Position numbers and translations under genes: made by a program. The notes under the pieces are model-generated. The model saw only the letters and a list, made by a program, of their open reading frames with translations. It searched no databases and had not been told where the DNA came from. From assembly GCF_900113935.1 (NCBI RefSeq), contig NZ_FORF01000004.1, forward strand, positions 62,001-126,000: a DNA stretch of 64,000 bases. The letters are read 5' to 3'. Shown here piece after piece: positions 39,801-47,929 of this stretch. The stretch is from Aquamicrobium aerolatum DSM 21857. Its GTDB lineage: Bacteria; Pseudomonadota; Alphaproteobacteria; Rhizobiales; Rhizobiaceae. Position 1 is the stretch's first letter. Each line of letters starts with the position of its first letter.

Positions 39801-40026
39801 CCGGCGCTGCCGCTATCTGCCGCTGGGCGGTGCGGCTGAGCCCTGAGGACGAGCCCATCACCGATTCGATATCGGCTTGCCCCAACAGCAGCGCACCCGC
39901 GCCGTTGGCCCAGATGACTTCGGCAAGATCCGGCGTCAGAATCGCAAGAGCATCTCCCGCTGCAAACCGCGCGCGAACTTCTTCCAGAACAGCAATGTCG
40001 ATGAAAGAGTAGGGGCCAGAGGCCAT
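36850..40026 (-). CDS. pdhS: PdhS-like PAS-domain sensor histidine kinase
   Basis: 1058-residue cytoplasmic kinase with no membrane segment. Region 1-250 contains weak PAS-like parts; 250-560 is low-complexity and rich in Pro, Glu, Ala and Ser; a PAS domain lies near 560-660 (SGLPLAILVHAGDELYFANAAF-type) and another near 690-810. The HisKA domain has phospho-His836 in ARVSHEIRTPLNAIIGFSE and the DivJ/PleC-family feature FGPIGSDRYRDYLRDI. The HATPase domain closes with GLGLPLTKAMVEANR. Length and layout fit Brucella PdhS, a polar kinase acting on DivK. Divergent from the phasin. The symbol is by similarity of design. Confidence 0.8.
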   Translation of the reverse strand: MASGPYSFIDIAVLEEVRARFAAGDALAILTPDLAEVIWANGAGALLLGQADIESVMGSSSGLSRTAQRQIAAAPGFPHTVRNRTLAVRLATDLVSRTVAVEVNSLRLPGGEQALLLAVANQAPDAGDVHLRIIEGFEEAGYFAALIDADAQVTAATEGFDELGIGSETLHRLVAEVAHESDRLVKRPVAAHGGRIPAGIARLVDEPRLHLLIAIDALLDPPAQAETSSGDSGLPEPSESDLIERIREDSNLPQRRSGEPASIGRHDNSQPEKAAAAPLRFIWRTDNEDRLTFMSPEFLQQVSAHTTELIGKPFLEVSDSLGLDPDGDVATLLQRRDTWSGRTVNWPLADSELVAPVDLAALPTYSRSREFEGFRGFGVLRAAEAIAKPAPEIQPDASSSPPPAEAGETPAQLSDTDPYHGEKPVLSISDSPERRQSDKVIRLAERRSGTADSVHGPQLSAGDRNALEEIRRRLSEDYDQAKAGTPSHPTKPADEDVAASPDVPAPEEASPPAPTSDHPQPPAPSWQPDSHGVMPSAFSLGRHQQSLDPDFLSGLPLAILVHAGDELYFANAAFLALTGFDNLDHIRRAGGLDHLFADPASGDEAERERRPLLRTASDDTIAVEAHLQSVRWQDRSALLLSVTKVPSNKAARSAIADPQSEIESPQVSAQMFAPADVATSTAEFAALEKRVAEMRTIIDTATDGVVLITRDNTIRSISHPAEALFGVDSAAVEGQPFASLFAVESQKSASDYLAGLSDNGVASVLNDGREVIGREAEGGYIPLFMTIGRLPDDSGYCAVVRDITQWKRAEEELTQARAVAERSSSQKTEFLARVSHEIRTPLNAIIGFSELMMDEKFGPIGSDRYRDYLRDINKSGNHVLDLVNDLLDISKIEAGEQEMNYESVSLNDTLAECVAMMQPQANRERVIIRSSLSSRLPEVVADLRSVRQIALNLLSNAIRYTQAGGQVIVSTSYEPSGEVVMRVRDTGIGMTLSEIDQALKPFKQINALKRGRHDGTGLGLPLTKAMVEANRAKFVIASTPGEGTLVEVTFPSTRVLAE

Positions 40027-40164
40027 GCGGAACCCGATGCCTTTCTTCCAAACACATGGAAGTCGTTTAACGCATTGTTAATAAAATCAATGCGGTTCCC
40101 AGTCTAGGTCAGCCACCGTTAGGGACAGGTGAATCTGGCACCTTGGTTAACGTGAAAAGTGACA

Positions 40165-40202
40165 ATTGCTGCGTCGCAATATTTATGTTGCAATGCAGCA
40201 AT
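40165..40202. promoter_or_regulatory. TGC/GCA inverted repeats upstream of phasin, PhaR-like site
   Basis: ATTGCTGC (40165-40172) and GCAGCAAT (40195-40202) are exact complements framing GTCGCAATATTTATGTTGCAAT. PhaR (AniA) regulators of phasin genes bind TGC-rich inverted repeats, and this site lies 80 bases before the phasin start. The assignment is by pattern and context. Confidence 0.55.
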
Positions 40203-40281
40203 AAGGTGTCTATATAGACTTCACAGCAGGAAGTCACCCTGCGTCAAATGACGCTGAGGCGTTCCAGCAAAGGAGCAAGCA

Positions 40282-40728
40282 ATGACGAAAGTTGCCGCAA
40301 ATACCGTAGAATTCCCGACCCTCGATGCTGAAAAGGCATCTGAGCAGATCCGTGCATTCGCTGAAAAGAGCGTCGAAACGTCGAAAGACGCCTATGCCAA
40401 GATGAAGCTTGGTGCCGAAAACGCCCAGAAGATGTTCGAATCAACTTTTAACACCGCAAAGGCCACCGGCAGCGAGCTGTCGCTGAAGTCGATCGGCGTT
40501 GCACGTGCGAACGCCGAAGCCGGCTTCTCGCACTTCGAGGCATTGGTTGGCGCGAAGTCGCTGTCCGAAGTTCTCGAGCTGCAGACCGCGTTCATGCGCA
40601 AGTCGTTCGAAACCGCGATCGAGCAGGCCAAGGATTTCCAGACCTCTTCGGCACGTGCCGCAGAAGATCTGTCGAAGCCTTTCAAGGACGTGATGTCCAA
40701 GGCAGCTCAGGAACTCAAGGTCGCCTGA
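40282..40728 (+). CDS. phaP: Phasin family protein
   Basis: 148-residue helical protein of the PHB-granule-coating family. It has no signal peptide, few aromatics, and long amphipathic helices (SEQIRAFAEKSVETSKDAYAK, SFETAIEQAKDFQTSSARAAE). The AGGAG ribosome site lies just before the ATG at 40282. Phasins limit granule size and here pair logically with acetoacetyl-CoA synthetase. A PhaR-like operator lies upstream and a strong terminator at 40886 downstream. Confidence 0.9.
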   Translation: MTKVAANTVEFPTLDAEKASEQIRAFAEKSVETSKDAYAKMKLGAENAQKMFESTFNTAKATGSELSLKSIGVARANAEAGFSHFEALVGAKSLSEVLELQTAFMRKSFETAIEQAKDFQTSSARAAEDLSKPFKDVMSKAAQELKVA

Positions 40729-40885
40729 AGCACTCGCGTGAAAGCGTGAAAATTGCCGGATTCGACATGTGGAATGCAGATTTTCCCATGAAGTTGCCGG
40801 AGTTTATCTACCCGTAGCGTGAAAATCTCCTCCCTTTCACGCGCGGGAAGCCGACCGGTTCTCATGTAGCCGGTCAACAATAGCG

Positions 40886-40917
40886 AAAGGCCGGGTTCTC
40901 CTCCCCCCGGCCTTTTT
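40886..40917 (+). terminator. Rho-independent terminator downstream of phasin
   Basis: AAAGGCCGGG (40886-40895) pairs with CCCGGCCTTT (40906-40915) and is followed by more Ts. The 10-bp stem lies 158 bases after the phasin stop, with a long untranslated tail between that carries a 10-bp inverted repeat (40735-40744 with 40834-40843). Confidence 0.85.
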
Positions 40918-41005
40918 CTATTTTTGCGGGAACAACTTGCTTTAGGTGCTTGAATTCCCCGCCAATTGCCCGTAATAGCCTCGCCAAGCCCCAAGGCTGC
41001 CGTGT

Positions 41006-41082
41006 GCGGTTGTAGCTCAGTTGGTTAGAGCGCCGGATTGTGGATCCGGAGGTCGCTGGTTCGAACCCAGCCAACCGTACCA
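41006..41082 (+). tRNA. tRNA-His (anticodon GTG)
   Basis: Full cloverleaf: acceptor GCGGTTG with CAACCGT (G1-T72 wobble), D arm GCTCAGTTGGTTAGAGC, anticodon stem CCGGA/TCCGG with anticodon GTG at 41040-41042, T arm GCTGG TTCGAAC CCAGC, and encoded CCA at 41080-41082. Position 73 is A and no G-1 is encoded, the noncanonical alphaproteobacterial tRNA-His type read by a divergent HisRS. 77 bases including CCA. Confidence 0.96.
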
Positions 41083-41232
41083 TCTTAACTTCCCCCACCA
41101 AGTTCCATCTCTGGCCGCGATAATCAGATTGTCATTGGTACGCTGATCGTACACGCAGATTGTCTGGCGGTCAGGCTGAAGCCTGACGCGACCTCCCGGA
41201 TTCGCGTCACACGCTTTAAGTTGCCGTATTCG

Positions 41233-41280
41233 CGCATGCCTTTGTTTCGAAACCGGTTCTCCCTTTCGGGAGACATGCGC
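41233..41280. repeat. 48-bp palindromic intergenic repeat, copy 1
   Basis: GCGCATG and CATGCGC form the ends, with an inner CTCCCTTTCGGGAG hairpin and an AACCGGTT core. The same unit is found inverted at 44374-44422. It abuts the 3' end of xseA. Confidence 0.75.
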
Positions 41281-42905
41281 TAAAACAGCGATCCCTGAGT
41301 GCCGCCACTTTTGTTTGGCGCAGGCTTCGACTTCGGCGCTTCGCCTTTGGTCGCGATCACGTCCACCTTGCCATCGGCAAATTCCAGCAGCAGTGCGGCG
41401 TTTCGGGCGATGTCGGCGGCGCGACGCACCAGGGTGCCCGCTTCGTCGGTGACGAGGGCGAAGCCGCGGTCGAGAATCGACTGGTAGGAGACGCTTTTCA
41501 GCAGGCGCTCCGCCTGATCCAGCCGTCGCCGGCGCGCGCGCAGTTTCTCCTCGATTGGCTCGAGCCTCAAACGAAGCGCAGCGCGATGGAGCCGGGCATC
41601 GCGGCGTTCGATATTCACATCCATGATCGCGTCAATGCGGCGTTCAAGAACGCGCAGCGTCTGGCCGTGGGTATCAAGACGGCGCGACAGCGCAAGTGGG
41701 CTCACGCGGCTGGCGTGGCGGTCGAGCCGCCCCCGCGCGCCCTGCACGAGTGAGCGGAACACCACGGGGAGGCGGTCGCCATCGCGCTCAACCCGACGAC
41801 GCGCATCCTCGATGCGCCGTTTCAGCACCGCAGGCGACAGACGCAATCCACGCAGGCGCAACTGCTTGGCTTCGATATTGGTGGTCAGCGCCCGCGTCAG
41901 CCGGCTGGCAGCTTCGTCGAAGCGCTGGCGGCGCGTGCCGAGCAATTGGTCAGGCGAGGGCAGGGCGCGTGATGTTGCGTTCAGCGCCTGACGCTTGCGC
42001 GTATTGTGGCGCGAGACCGCGCCGCGCAGCCGTGCCGCCAGCCCTGCCACCGTCGCTTCCAGTTCAGCCTTCACCGGCACCGCCATTTCGGCGGCACCTG
42101 TCGGCGTCGGCGCACGGACGTCGGCAACGTGGTCGATCAGCGTCCAGTCGGTCTCGTGGCCGACCGCCGAGATCACCGGAATGTCGGAAGCTGCGACCGC
42201 GCGCACCACCGCTTCGTCGTTAAAGCCCCAAAGGTCTTCGAGGCTGCCGCCGCCACGCGCGACGATCAGCACGTCGGGGCGGGCAATCGGCCCGTTCGGG
42301 TCGAGCGCGTTGAAGCCATTGATCGCGGCGGCGACTTCCGCGCCGGAGGTGTCGCCCTGCACCCGCACCGGCCACACCAGCACATGCAGCGGAAACCGGT
42401 CGGTGATGCGGTGGATGATGTCGCGGATCACCGCACCGGTCGGCGAGGTGACGACGCCGACGATGCGCGGCATGAAGGGCAGCAATTGCTTGCGGTTGTC
42501 GGCGAACAGTCCCTCGGCGGCCAGCCGCTTGCGCCGCTCTTCCAAGAGCGCCATCAGCGCGCCGGCCCCGGCAGGTTCGAGATTGTCGATGACGATCTGG
42601 TACTTTGACGAGCCCGGATAGGTCGTCAACTTGCCCGAGGCGATGACCTCCATGCCTTCTTCCGGCCGGAACTTCAGCTTGGTGAAATTGCCCTTCCAGA
42701 TCACGGCTTCCAGCCGCGCCCGGTCATCCTTCAGTGCGAAATAGGCATGGCCAGACGAATGCGGTCCGCGATACCCGGAGATTTCACCGCGCACCCGCAC
42801 ATTGCCGAACGCGTCCTCGACCGTCCGCTTCAGCGTGCCGGAAATTTCCGTGACGGTGTACTCAGTCGCATTGGTGCGCGAATCGCTGGCGAAGATATCG
42901 TTCAT
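41280..42905 (-). CDS. xseA: Exodeoxyribonuclease VII large subunit
   Basis: 541-residue nuclease subunit. The N-terminal OB-fold contains [23 protein letters not shown]-like spacing. The catalytic core has the family motifs [31 protein letters not shown] and [17 protein letters not shown]. Coiled-coil sequence rich in Arg (about 285-470) follows. ExoVII degrades single-stranded DNA bidirectionally in DNA repair. xseB is not adjacent. Confidence 0.96.
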   Translation of the reverse strand: MNDIFASDSRTNATEYTVTEISGTLKRTVEDAFGNVRVRGEISGYRGPHSSGHAYFALKDDRARLEAVIWKGNFTKLKFRPEEGMEVIASGKLTTYPGSSKYQIVIDNLEPAGAGALMALLEERRKRLAAEGLFADNRKQLLPFMPRIVGVVTSPTGAVIRDIIHRITDRFPLHVLVWPVRVQGDTSGAEVAAAINGFNALDPNGPIARPDVLIVARGGGSLEDLWGFNDEAVVRAVAASDIPVISAVGHETDWTLIDHVADVRAPTPTGAAEMAVPVKAELEATVAGLAARLRGAVSRHNTRKRQALNATSRALPSPDQLLGTRRQRFDEAASRLTRALTTNIEAKQLRLRGLRLSPAVLKRRIEDARRRVERDGDRLPVVFRSLVQGARGRLDRHASRVSPLALSRRLDTHGQTLRVLERRIDAIMDVNIERRDARLHRAALRLRLEPIEEKLRARRRRLDQAERLLKSVSYQSILDRGFALVTDEAGTLVRRAADIARNAALLLEFADGKVDVIATKGEAPKSKPAPNKSGGTQGSLF

Positions 42906-42943
42906 GATCTGACCTTGGCATCAGCGGGGCGGGCACGGTCAAG

Positions 42944-43900
42944 TCACCAGCCGGCGAGGACATGACCGGGCTTGATCCGTGTGCCGCGCGCATAGCCAAG
43001 CCCGGCGAAGTCGAATTCGCCACGCTCCTGGCTGGCTGGCACAGTGATGTTGTCGAGGCTCTCGCCAATATGACGCGCCAAAGCATCCACGACTTCGGGT
43101 TGGCTGGAATGTCCGCGCATGATGCCGATATGAATGTCCGGCAGCGCGCCAAATCCATCCGCCTCACCAAGAATGCGCATGCCGGGACGCAGTGCGCATT
43201 CCGGCAGCACCGACACGGCCTGCCCGGAGAGCACGGCTGCAATGATGACTGTCGCGGACCAGCTGGTGAACAGGATGCGATAGTCGCGATCCATCTGATC
43301 GAGCATGTCGCACGCCGCCCGACGCCACATGCAGGTGGTGCGGCCGACGGCGATGGGCAGAACCTCTTCGGTATGGACCGGGTGGTTGGCAGAGGTCACC
43401 CACAGCAGCGGCTCGCGGCGCACGATTTCTGAGGTTCCCTTTGAGCCACTATGGGTGACGATGGCGATGTCGAGCATGCCCCGTTTGATCTGTTCGATCA
43501 GATTGTAGGTCGGCTCGCAGGTGATCGACAGCTCCACGCGCGGATTGGAGCGCGAGAAACGCGCCATGATCTCGGGGAGAAAACGGTCGGCGTAGTCGTC
43601 GGGCGTGCCGATGCGGATATGGCCTTCAAGGCTCGTGTCGTCGAAGGCGGCGAGCGTCTCGCGATTGAGCCGCAAAAGCCGTCGCGCATAGGTCAGAAGC
43701 CTTTCGCCTTCTTCGGTGAGGCGGTTGGTGCGACCGTCCTTTTCGAACAACGCCTTGCCCAGACGCTCTTCAAGACGACGCATCTGCATCGACACCGCCG
43801 ATTGCGTGCGATGCACCTCTTCGGCCGCTTTGGTAAAGCTGCCAGTGTCGGCAATGGTGATGAATGTATGAAGCTGGTCGAGATCGAGCGGCGCGGCCAT
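42944..43900 (-). CDS. LysR-family transcriptional regulator
   Basis: About 318 residues from the start at 43900 (MAAPLDLDQLHTFITIAD). The winged-helix domain contains GSFTKAAEEVHRTQSAVSMQMRRLEE; the effector domain begins near residue 90. In-frame ATGs at 43933 and 43942 would run into the palindrome at 43940, so I prefer the internal start, though none has a strong ribosome site. Divergent from a DUF1127 gene. Confidence 0.85.
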   Translation of the reverse strand: MAAPLDLDQLHTFITIADTGSFTKAAEEVHRTQSAVSMQMRRLEERLGKALFEKDGRTNRLTEEGERLLTYARRLLRLNRETLAAFDDTSLEGHIRIGTPDDYADRFLPEIMARFSRSNPRVELSITCEPTYNLIEQIKRGMLDIAIVTHSGSKGTSEIVRREPLLWVTSANHPVHTEEVLPIAVGRTTCMWRRAACDMLDQMDRDYRILFTSWSATVIIAAVLSGQAVSVLPECALRPGMRILGEADGFGALPDIHIGIMRGHSSQPEVVDALARHIGESLDNITVPASQERGEFDFAGLGYARGTRIKPGHVLAGW

Positions 43901-43939
43901 GGCGAACCCATAAAGTTCATTGATGCCACACATTAAAAA

Positions 43940-43960
43940 CATTCGTTAGACTAATCAATG
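43940..43960. promoter_or_regulatory. 21-bp imperfect palindrome between LysR gene and DUF1127 gene
   Basis: CATT-N2-TTAG-N-CTAA-N2-AATG is symmetric at 16 of 21 positions and contains LysR-type T-N11-A spacing. It lies 40 bases upstream of the LysR start and 115 upstream of the DUF1127 start, a normal place for an autoregulatory LysR site. Confidence 0.55.
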
Positions 43961-44074
43961 CCCGCGTGAGATTGATGATGTGTTCAAACCATCAGGTGTG
44001 ATGCGTGCCGGAGCCGCGTTTCGAGACGCTGTTGCGGCCGGTTTTCGCGCGCCCGCTTACCAAGGAGAGACGAC

Positions 44075-44365
44075 ATGACCGCCCTCGATTATTCCGCGCC
44101 CGCGACACGTGCCGGGTCGCGCACGATTGCCGCCATGGTGCGATTCGGGGATCGCCTGGCCGTGCTCGTCCGCTCCCTGAAAAACCAGGGCCAGGTCGAC
44201 TATCTGGCGACGATGAGTGACCGGCAGCTGGCCGATATCGGCCTCATGCGGGGAGATATCGAAGTGGTCGGCCGCGGCGCGTTTGGCACCGATCCGACCA
44301 CCCGTCTGAGCGAACTGGCACAAGAGCGCCACCGCATCGAAGAGAACATGCGGCGCGTCGGCTGA
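44075..44365 (+). CDS. DUF1127 small protein
   Basis: 96-residue protein with a C-terminal DUF1127 motif (LATMSDRQLADIGLMRGDIE). The ATG has AAGGAGAG upstream. DUF1127 proteins are small basic/helical proteins; some alphaproteobacterial members bind RNA or act in stress and phosphate responses, but the role here is unknown. Divergent from a LysR gene. A terminator follows at 44535. Confidence 0.85.
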   Translation: MTALDYSAPATRAGSRTIAAMVRFGDRLAVLVRSLKNQGQVDYLATMSDRQLADIGLMRGDIEVVGRGAFGTDPTTRLSELAQERHRIEENMRRVG

Positions 44366-44373
44366 CAAGATTG

Positions 44374-44422
44374 GCGCATGTCTCCCCAAAATGGGGAACC
44401 GGTTTCGGGATCAGGACATGCG
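44374..44422. repeat. 48-bp palindromic intergenic repeat, copy 2
   Basis: CGCATGTC (44375-44382) pairs with GACATGCG (44415-44422), with inner CCCC/GGGG hairpin and AACCGGTT core. It is the inverted equivalent of the copy at 41233-41280 with small differences in the loops. Confidence 0.75.
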
Positions 44423-44534
44423 TGAATGTTGCAGCTGAAAGCGCGTGACGCGAACCTGAGAGCGCGCGACACGCTTTGGAGTTTCCGCAGGCTTGTCCCA
44501 CAACCACCGGACCCCTTCCGGTCGCCTGCCAACT

Positions 44535-44565
44535 GCCCGGTCTTTGCAAAAAGGCCGGGCTTTTT
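44535..44565 (+). terminator. Rho-independent terminator with GCAA tetraloop
   Basis: GCCCGGTCTTT and AAAGGCCGGGC form an 11-bp stem (one T-G wobble) around GCAA, followed by five Ts. On the plus strand it would end the DUF1127 transcript. Confidence 0.85.
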
Positions 44566-44618
44566 CGTGCGGTGGCCGTGAGAAGTGCCGCGCGGCTGGC
44601 GTTGGCACGGACGGATCG

Positions 44619-45473
44619 CTACCGCTTCTTCATTCCCTGCAGGAACTGGTCGAAGATCGATTCCATGCCTTGCTGGTAATTGTCGCGGGTTTTGGCGCCG
44701 CTTTCGAACATGTCGCCAAACAGGTCGTCATACGGGCTGCGTGCCCGTCCGCTCGGATTTGCCTTCGGCGCGGGGGCAGGCTTGGGAGCCGCGTTCTGTG
44801 CGCCGGCGCCCAGCATTTCCTCGAAGATCCGGCCGAGCGGGTTGTTGTTGAGCGGGGGCTGCTGTGTATCGCGGCTTTGCGGGCGTGGCTGACCGCCGCC
44901 GAACATGCCCTCCAGCATCTTTCCGAGAGGGTTTTCAAACGGTGTCTGGCCAGCCTGTGGCTGAGACTGCTGCGCTTGTCCCATGCCACCTCGCATCATC
45001 TGTTCGATGATCTGCTGCAGGGGATTGGCCGACTGCGCTGCCTGCTGGGTCTGGCCGGTCGATTGCTTGAAAAGCCCGCCCATGATCATCGAGGCGAGGA
45101 CCGGCAGCATCTGTTTGAGGATGTCCTGGCCGATACCAGTTGCCTGCGAAGCCTGCTGCGCGACTGCGCGGGAAAGATCCTTGGAGCCGAACAGATGGCC
45201 GAGGATGCCATTGCCGTCCTGCAGGCCCTGGGAAGAAAAGGCGTTGGACGCGTCCTCGTAATATTTGGCGTGCTGGCCTGATGCCAGTGCGCTGAGAAAT
45301 GAACCCAAATCGTTGGGCGTGGCAGCGTTTCGCTTCAGCCCCTGGCTGAATGCCGGCAGCAGAGCCTCCATCGCATCCTGCGCCTGTTGCTGGGAAAGAT
45401 TGAACTGACGGGCGATCTGGTTGAGCGCATTGCCGTTCTGCGCGCCGGCGAGCATGTCGAACAGGGATGACAT
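44619..45473 (-). CDS. DUF937 (YidB-like) protein
   Basis: 284-residue protein with an N-terminal DUF937 region (residues 1-140; MSSLFDMLAGAQNGNALNQI and LSALASGQHAKYYEDA). The remainder is low complexity and rich in Gln, Gly, Pro and Asn (FENPLGKMLEGMFGGGQP). GAGGAG lies nine bases upstream of the start. No signal peptide; function unknown. It faces the DUF1127 gene. Confidence 0.8.
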   Translation of the reverse strand: MSSLFDMLAGAQNGNALNQIARQFNLSQQQAQDAMEALLPAFSQGLKRNAATPNDLGSFLSALASGQHAKYYEDASNAFSSQGLQDGNGILGHLFGSKDLSRAVAQQASQATGIGQDILKQMLPVLASMIMGGLFKQSTGQTQQAAQSANPLQQIIEQMMRGGMGQAQQSQPQAGQTPFENPLGKMLEGMFGGGQPRPQSRDTQQPPLNNNPLGRIFEEMLGAGAQNAAPKPAPAPKANPSGRARSPYDDLFGDMFESGAKTRDNYQQGMESIFDQFLQGMKKR

Positions 45474-45641
45474 ACGGGGTCTCCTCGGGGTTGGATCTTA
45501 GGAAGACTAGAGCATCGGCCTGAAAAGTGGAGTCCGGCTTTCGGCCAGTCGATGACTTTCGCGCAGCTCTCCCGAACGCGGAGCAAATGCTTCGCGCCGG
45601 CAGCGGCTGTGATCATCAGGCGGACATGCGCGCAGGGAAGA

Positions 45642-47015
45642 TCAGTAGGCGTACTCGGTGAATACGGGCTCGACTGACTGGTTCCAGCGCGAATTATAGG
45701 CAGACAGCATCTCCTGCGCGCTGGTCGTGCCACGGGCGACAACCTCTTCAAGCGGCGCGATGAAGGTTGTTTCGTCAACCCCTTCGCTGTTCTTGTTTGC
45801 GCGGTTTGCAAGCCCGATGCGTGAGATTGCAAGCACCTCGCGGGCGGTTTCACGCAAGGAGTGGCTTAGAAACTCGGTAGCAAGACCCTGCGCGGGCACT
45901 GCGTCGCGCATCGCTGAAACCTCGGCGAAGGTCCAGTCGCGTGTCAGGGCCTCCGCGGCCTCCAGCGCAGCGTCGTCATAGAGCAAGCCAACCCACAGGG
46001 CAGGAAGCGCGCAGATGCGGCGCCACGGGCCACCATCGGCACCGCGCATTTCCAGAAACCGCTTGAGGCGCACATCCGGGAACAGCGTTGAAAGGTGGTT
46101 TGCCCAGTCGCCCATCGTCGGCAGGCCGTCCGGTACTTCATTGCGAAGAGCGCCGTTCATGAACTGGCGGAAGGTCACATGCGTGACGTCGAAATAGCGA
46201 TCCTCGCGGATCAGGAAGTACATCGGCACGTCGAGCGCCCAGTCGACATAGTCGGCAAAGCCGAATTCCGGCGAGAAGCAGAACTCAAGCAGGCCGGAGC
46301 GCTGGTTGTCGGTGTCGCGCCAGATGTCGCCACGCCAGCTTTGCAGCCCGTTGGGCTTGCCTTCGGTGAACGGCGAATTGGCAAACAAGGCGGTCGCCAG
46401 CGGTTGCAGCTTGAGCGAAACTTGCATCTTGCGGCGCATGTCGGCTTCGCTGTCGAAGTCCAGATTCACCTGGATCGTGGAGGTGCGGTACATCATGTCC
46501 AGACCCTGGCTGCCGACCTTCGGCATATAGGCGGTCATGATGTCGTAGCGCGACTTCGGCATGCGCGGAGTCTGCGCAAGCGACCATTTCGGGCTGCCGC
46601 CAAGTCCGAGGAAGCGGATGCCAAGCGGTTCGGCGATCTCTCGCAGCTGGGCCAGATGCGCGTTGCCTTCACGGCAGGTCTGATGCAGCGTTTCGACCGG
46701 TGCGCCCGACAGTTCGAACTGTCCGCCCGGCTCAAGGCTGATGGCGCCGTGTCCGGTTGGCTCGACCAGGCCGATGATGTTGCCTGCGTCGATGATCGGC
46801 TCCCAGCCGAGCATATCCTGCATGCCCTCCAGCAGCGCCTTGATGCCACGGTCGCCTTCGTAGGGCACCGGCGAATTGTCGGCGACATAGAACGGAAACT
46901 TTTCGTGCTCGGTGCCAATGCGCCACTGGTCTTTGGGTTTGTTGCCCGCGGCGAGATACGCGACGAGTTCGTCTTTGCCTTCAATCGGTCGGAAGTCGGT
47001 GGTATCGCGCGCCAT
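45642..47015 (-). CDS. gshA: Glutamate-cysteine ligase (class II, plant/proteobacterial type)
   Basis: 457-residue ATP-dependent ligase that makes gamma-glutamylcysteine, the first step of glutathione synthesis. The Glu and substrate-binding GTEHEKFPFY lies near residue 37, followed by SLEPGGQFELSG, TIQVNLDFDSEADMRRKM and FCFSPEFGFADYVDWALDVPM. It is the alphaproteobacterial/plant type rather than E. coli GshA. The ATG has AAGGACACC upstream. It lies directly downstream of rsmE on the same strand. Confidence 0.95.
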   Translation of the reverse strand: MARDTTDFRPIEGKDELVAYLAAGNKPKDQWRIGTEHEKFPFYVADNSPVPYEGDRGIKALLEGMQDMLGWEPIIDAGNIIGLVEPTGHGAISLEPGGQFELSGAPVETLHQTCREGNAHLAQLREIAEPLGIRFLGLGGSPKWSLAQTPRMPKSRYDIMTAYMPKVGSQGLDMMYRTSTIQVNLDFDSEADMRRKMQVSLKLQPLATALFANSPFTEGKPNGLQSWRGDIWRDTDNQRSGLLEFCFSPEFGFADYVDWALDVPMYFLIREDRYFDVTHVTFRQFMNGALRNEVPDGLPTMGDWANHLSTLFPDVRLKRFLEMRGADGGPWRRICALPALWVGLLYDDAALEAAEALTRDWTFAEVSAMRDAVPAQGLATEFLSHSLRETAREVLAISRIGLANRANKNSEGVDETTFIAPLEEVVARGTTSAQEMLSAYNSRWNQSVEPVFTEYAY

Positions 47016-47135
47016 GAGGTGTCCTTACATCGTCCGGCCGGTCAAATTCTGTGCAGTCCTGGCGAGTGTTGAGCCCAAGACTGCGCCACGATCAAGCGAA
47101 AATTCCTGACAGTATGTTGAGTGTGCCTGTATCTG

Positions 47136-47873
47136 TCACGCCCAGTCGCCAATCGTCGCCTGAATTACCGCAAGGGCAGCGACCGCAGCCGTGTCTGCCC
47201 GCAGGATGCGCGGCCCGAGCGGAATAGCGGTCACGAACGGCAGCGAGCGCAGCATTTTTCGTTCATCGTCTGAAAAACCGCCCTCGGGGCCGACGAGAAG
47301 GCCAAGCTTCCTCTCGGAGATGGATTGCAGCGCGGCCATCGGGTTGTTCGTTGCGGCGCTTTCATCACAAAAGATCAGTCTCCGGTCGCTTTCCCAGCCG
47401 GCCAGCAACGCCTCTAGCTTCAGCGGCTGCGCAACTGGCGGGACCGCGAGAACGCCGCACTGTTCGGCGGCCTCGATCACATTGGCCTCGAGCTTTTCGA
47501 CGGAGACACGGTGCATCTGTGTGTGCTGGGTCAAGGCCGGCTGCAGCAGGCCAGCGCCCATCTCGACCGCTTTCTGCACCAGATAGTCCAGTCGGCCGAC
47601 CTTGAGTGGCGCAAAAGCGTAGACCAGATCAGGTGCCGGCGTTTGCGGCCGTGTCTGCGCCTCGACGGAAAGGCTGACGGCCTTCTTGGTGACGGCGCTG
47701 ATGCGCGCCAGCCACTCGCCGTCACGCCCGTTGAAAACCAGAAGCTCCGCGCCTTCGCTCTTGCGCAGAACATGCGCGAGGTAATGGCTCTGGCTCTTGT
47801 CGGCATCGAAGGTGATGCCTGGGGCAAGGTCGTCGGCCACGAAAAGTCGCTGAAGATGATAATTTGCGCGCAT
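47136..47873 (-). CDS. rsmE: 16S rRNA m3U1498 methyltransferase RsmE
   Basis: 245-residue SPOUT-class methyltransferase. The N-terminal PUA-like part contains [26 protein letters not shown]-type sequence. The C-terminal knot has [17 protein letters not shown] and [18 protein letters not shown], the SAM-binding knot. It precedes gshA by 120 bases on the same strand. Confidence 0.95.
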   Translation of the reverse strand: MRANYHLQRLFVADDLAPGITFDADKSQSHYLAHVLRKSEGAELLVFNGRDGEWLARISAVTKKAVSLSVEAQTRPQTPAPDLVYAFAPLKVGRLDYLVQKAVEMGAGLLQPALTQHTQMHRVSVEKLEANVIEAAEQCGVLAVPPVAQPLKLEALLAGWESDRRLIFCDESAATNNPMAALQSISERKLGLLVGPEGGFSDDERKMLRSLPFVTAIPLGPRILRADTAAVAALAVIQATIGDWA

Positions 47874-47929
47874 TGCGTGGTGATGGGAGATTGCGCAGCC
47901 TCGGTCAAGATGTCTTTCGGACGAAGGAG

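Noticed and set aside
40874-41101. Minus-strand small protein overlapping the tRNA
   Set aside because: It runs across tRNA-His and its flanks; such frames over tRNAs are common false calls.
41083-41232. Prophage or island attachment site at tRNA-His
   Set aside because: No integrase or repeated tRNA 3' end is present in the window, and the neighbours are core genes.
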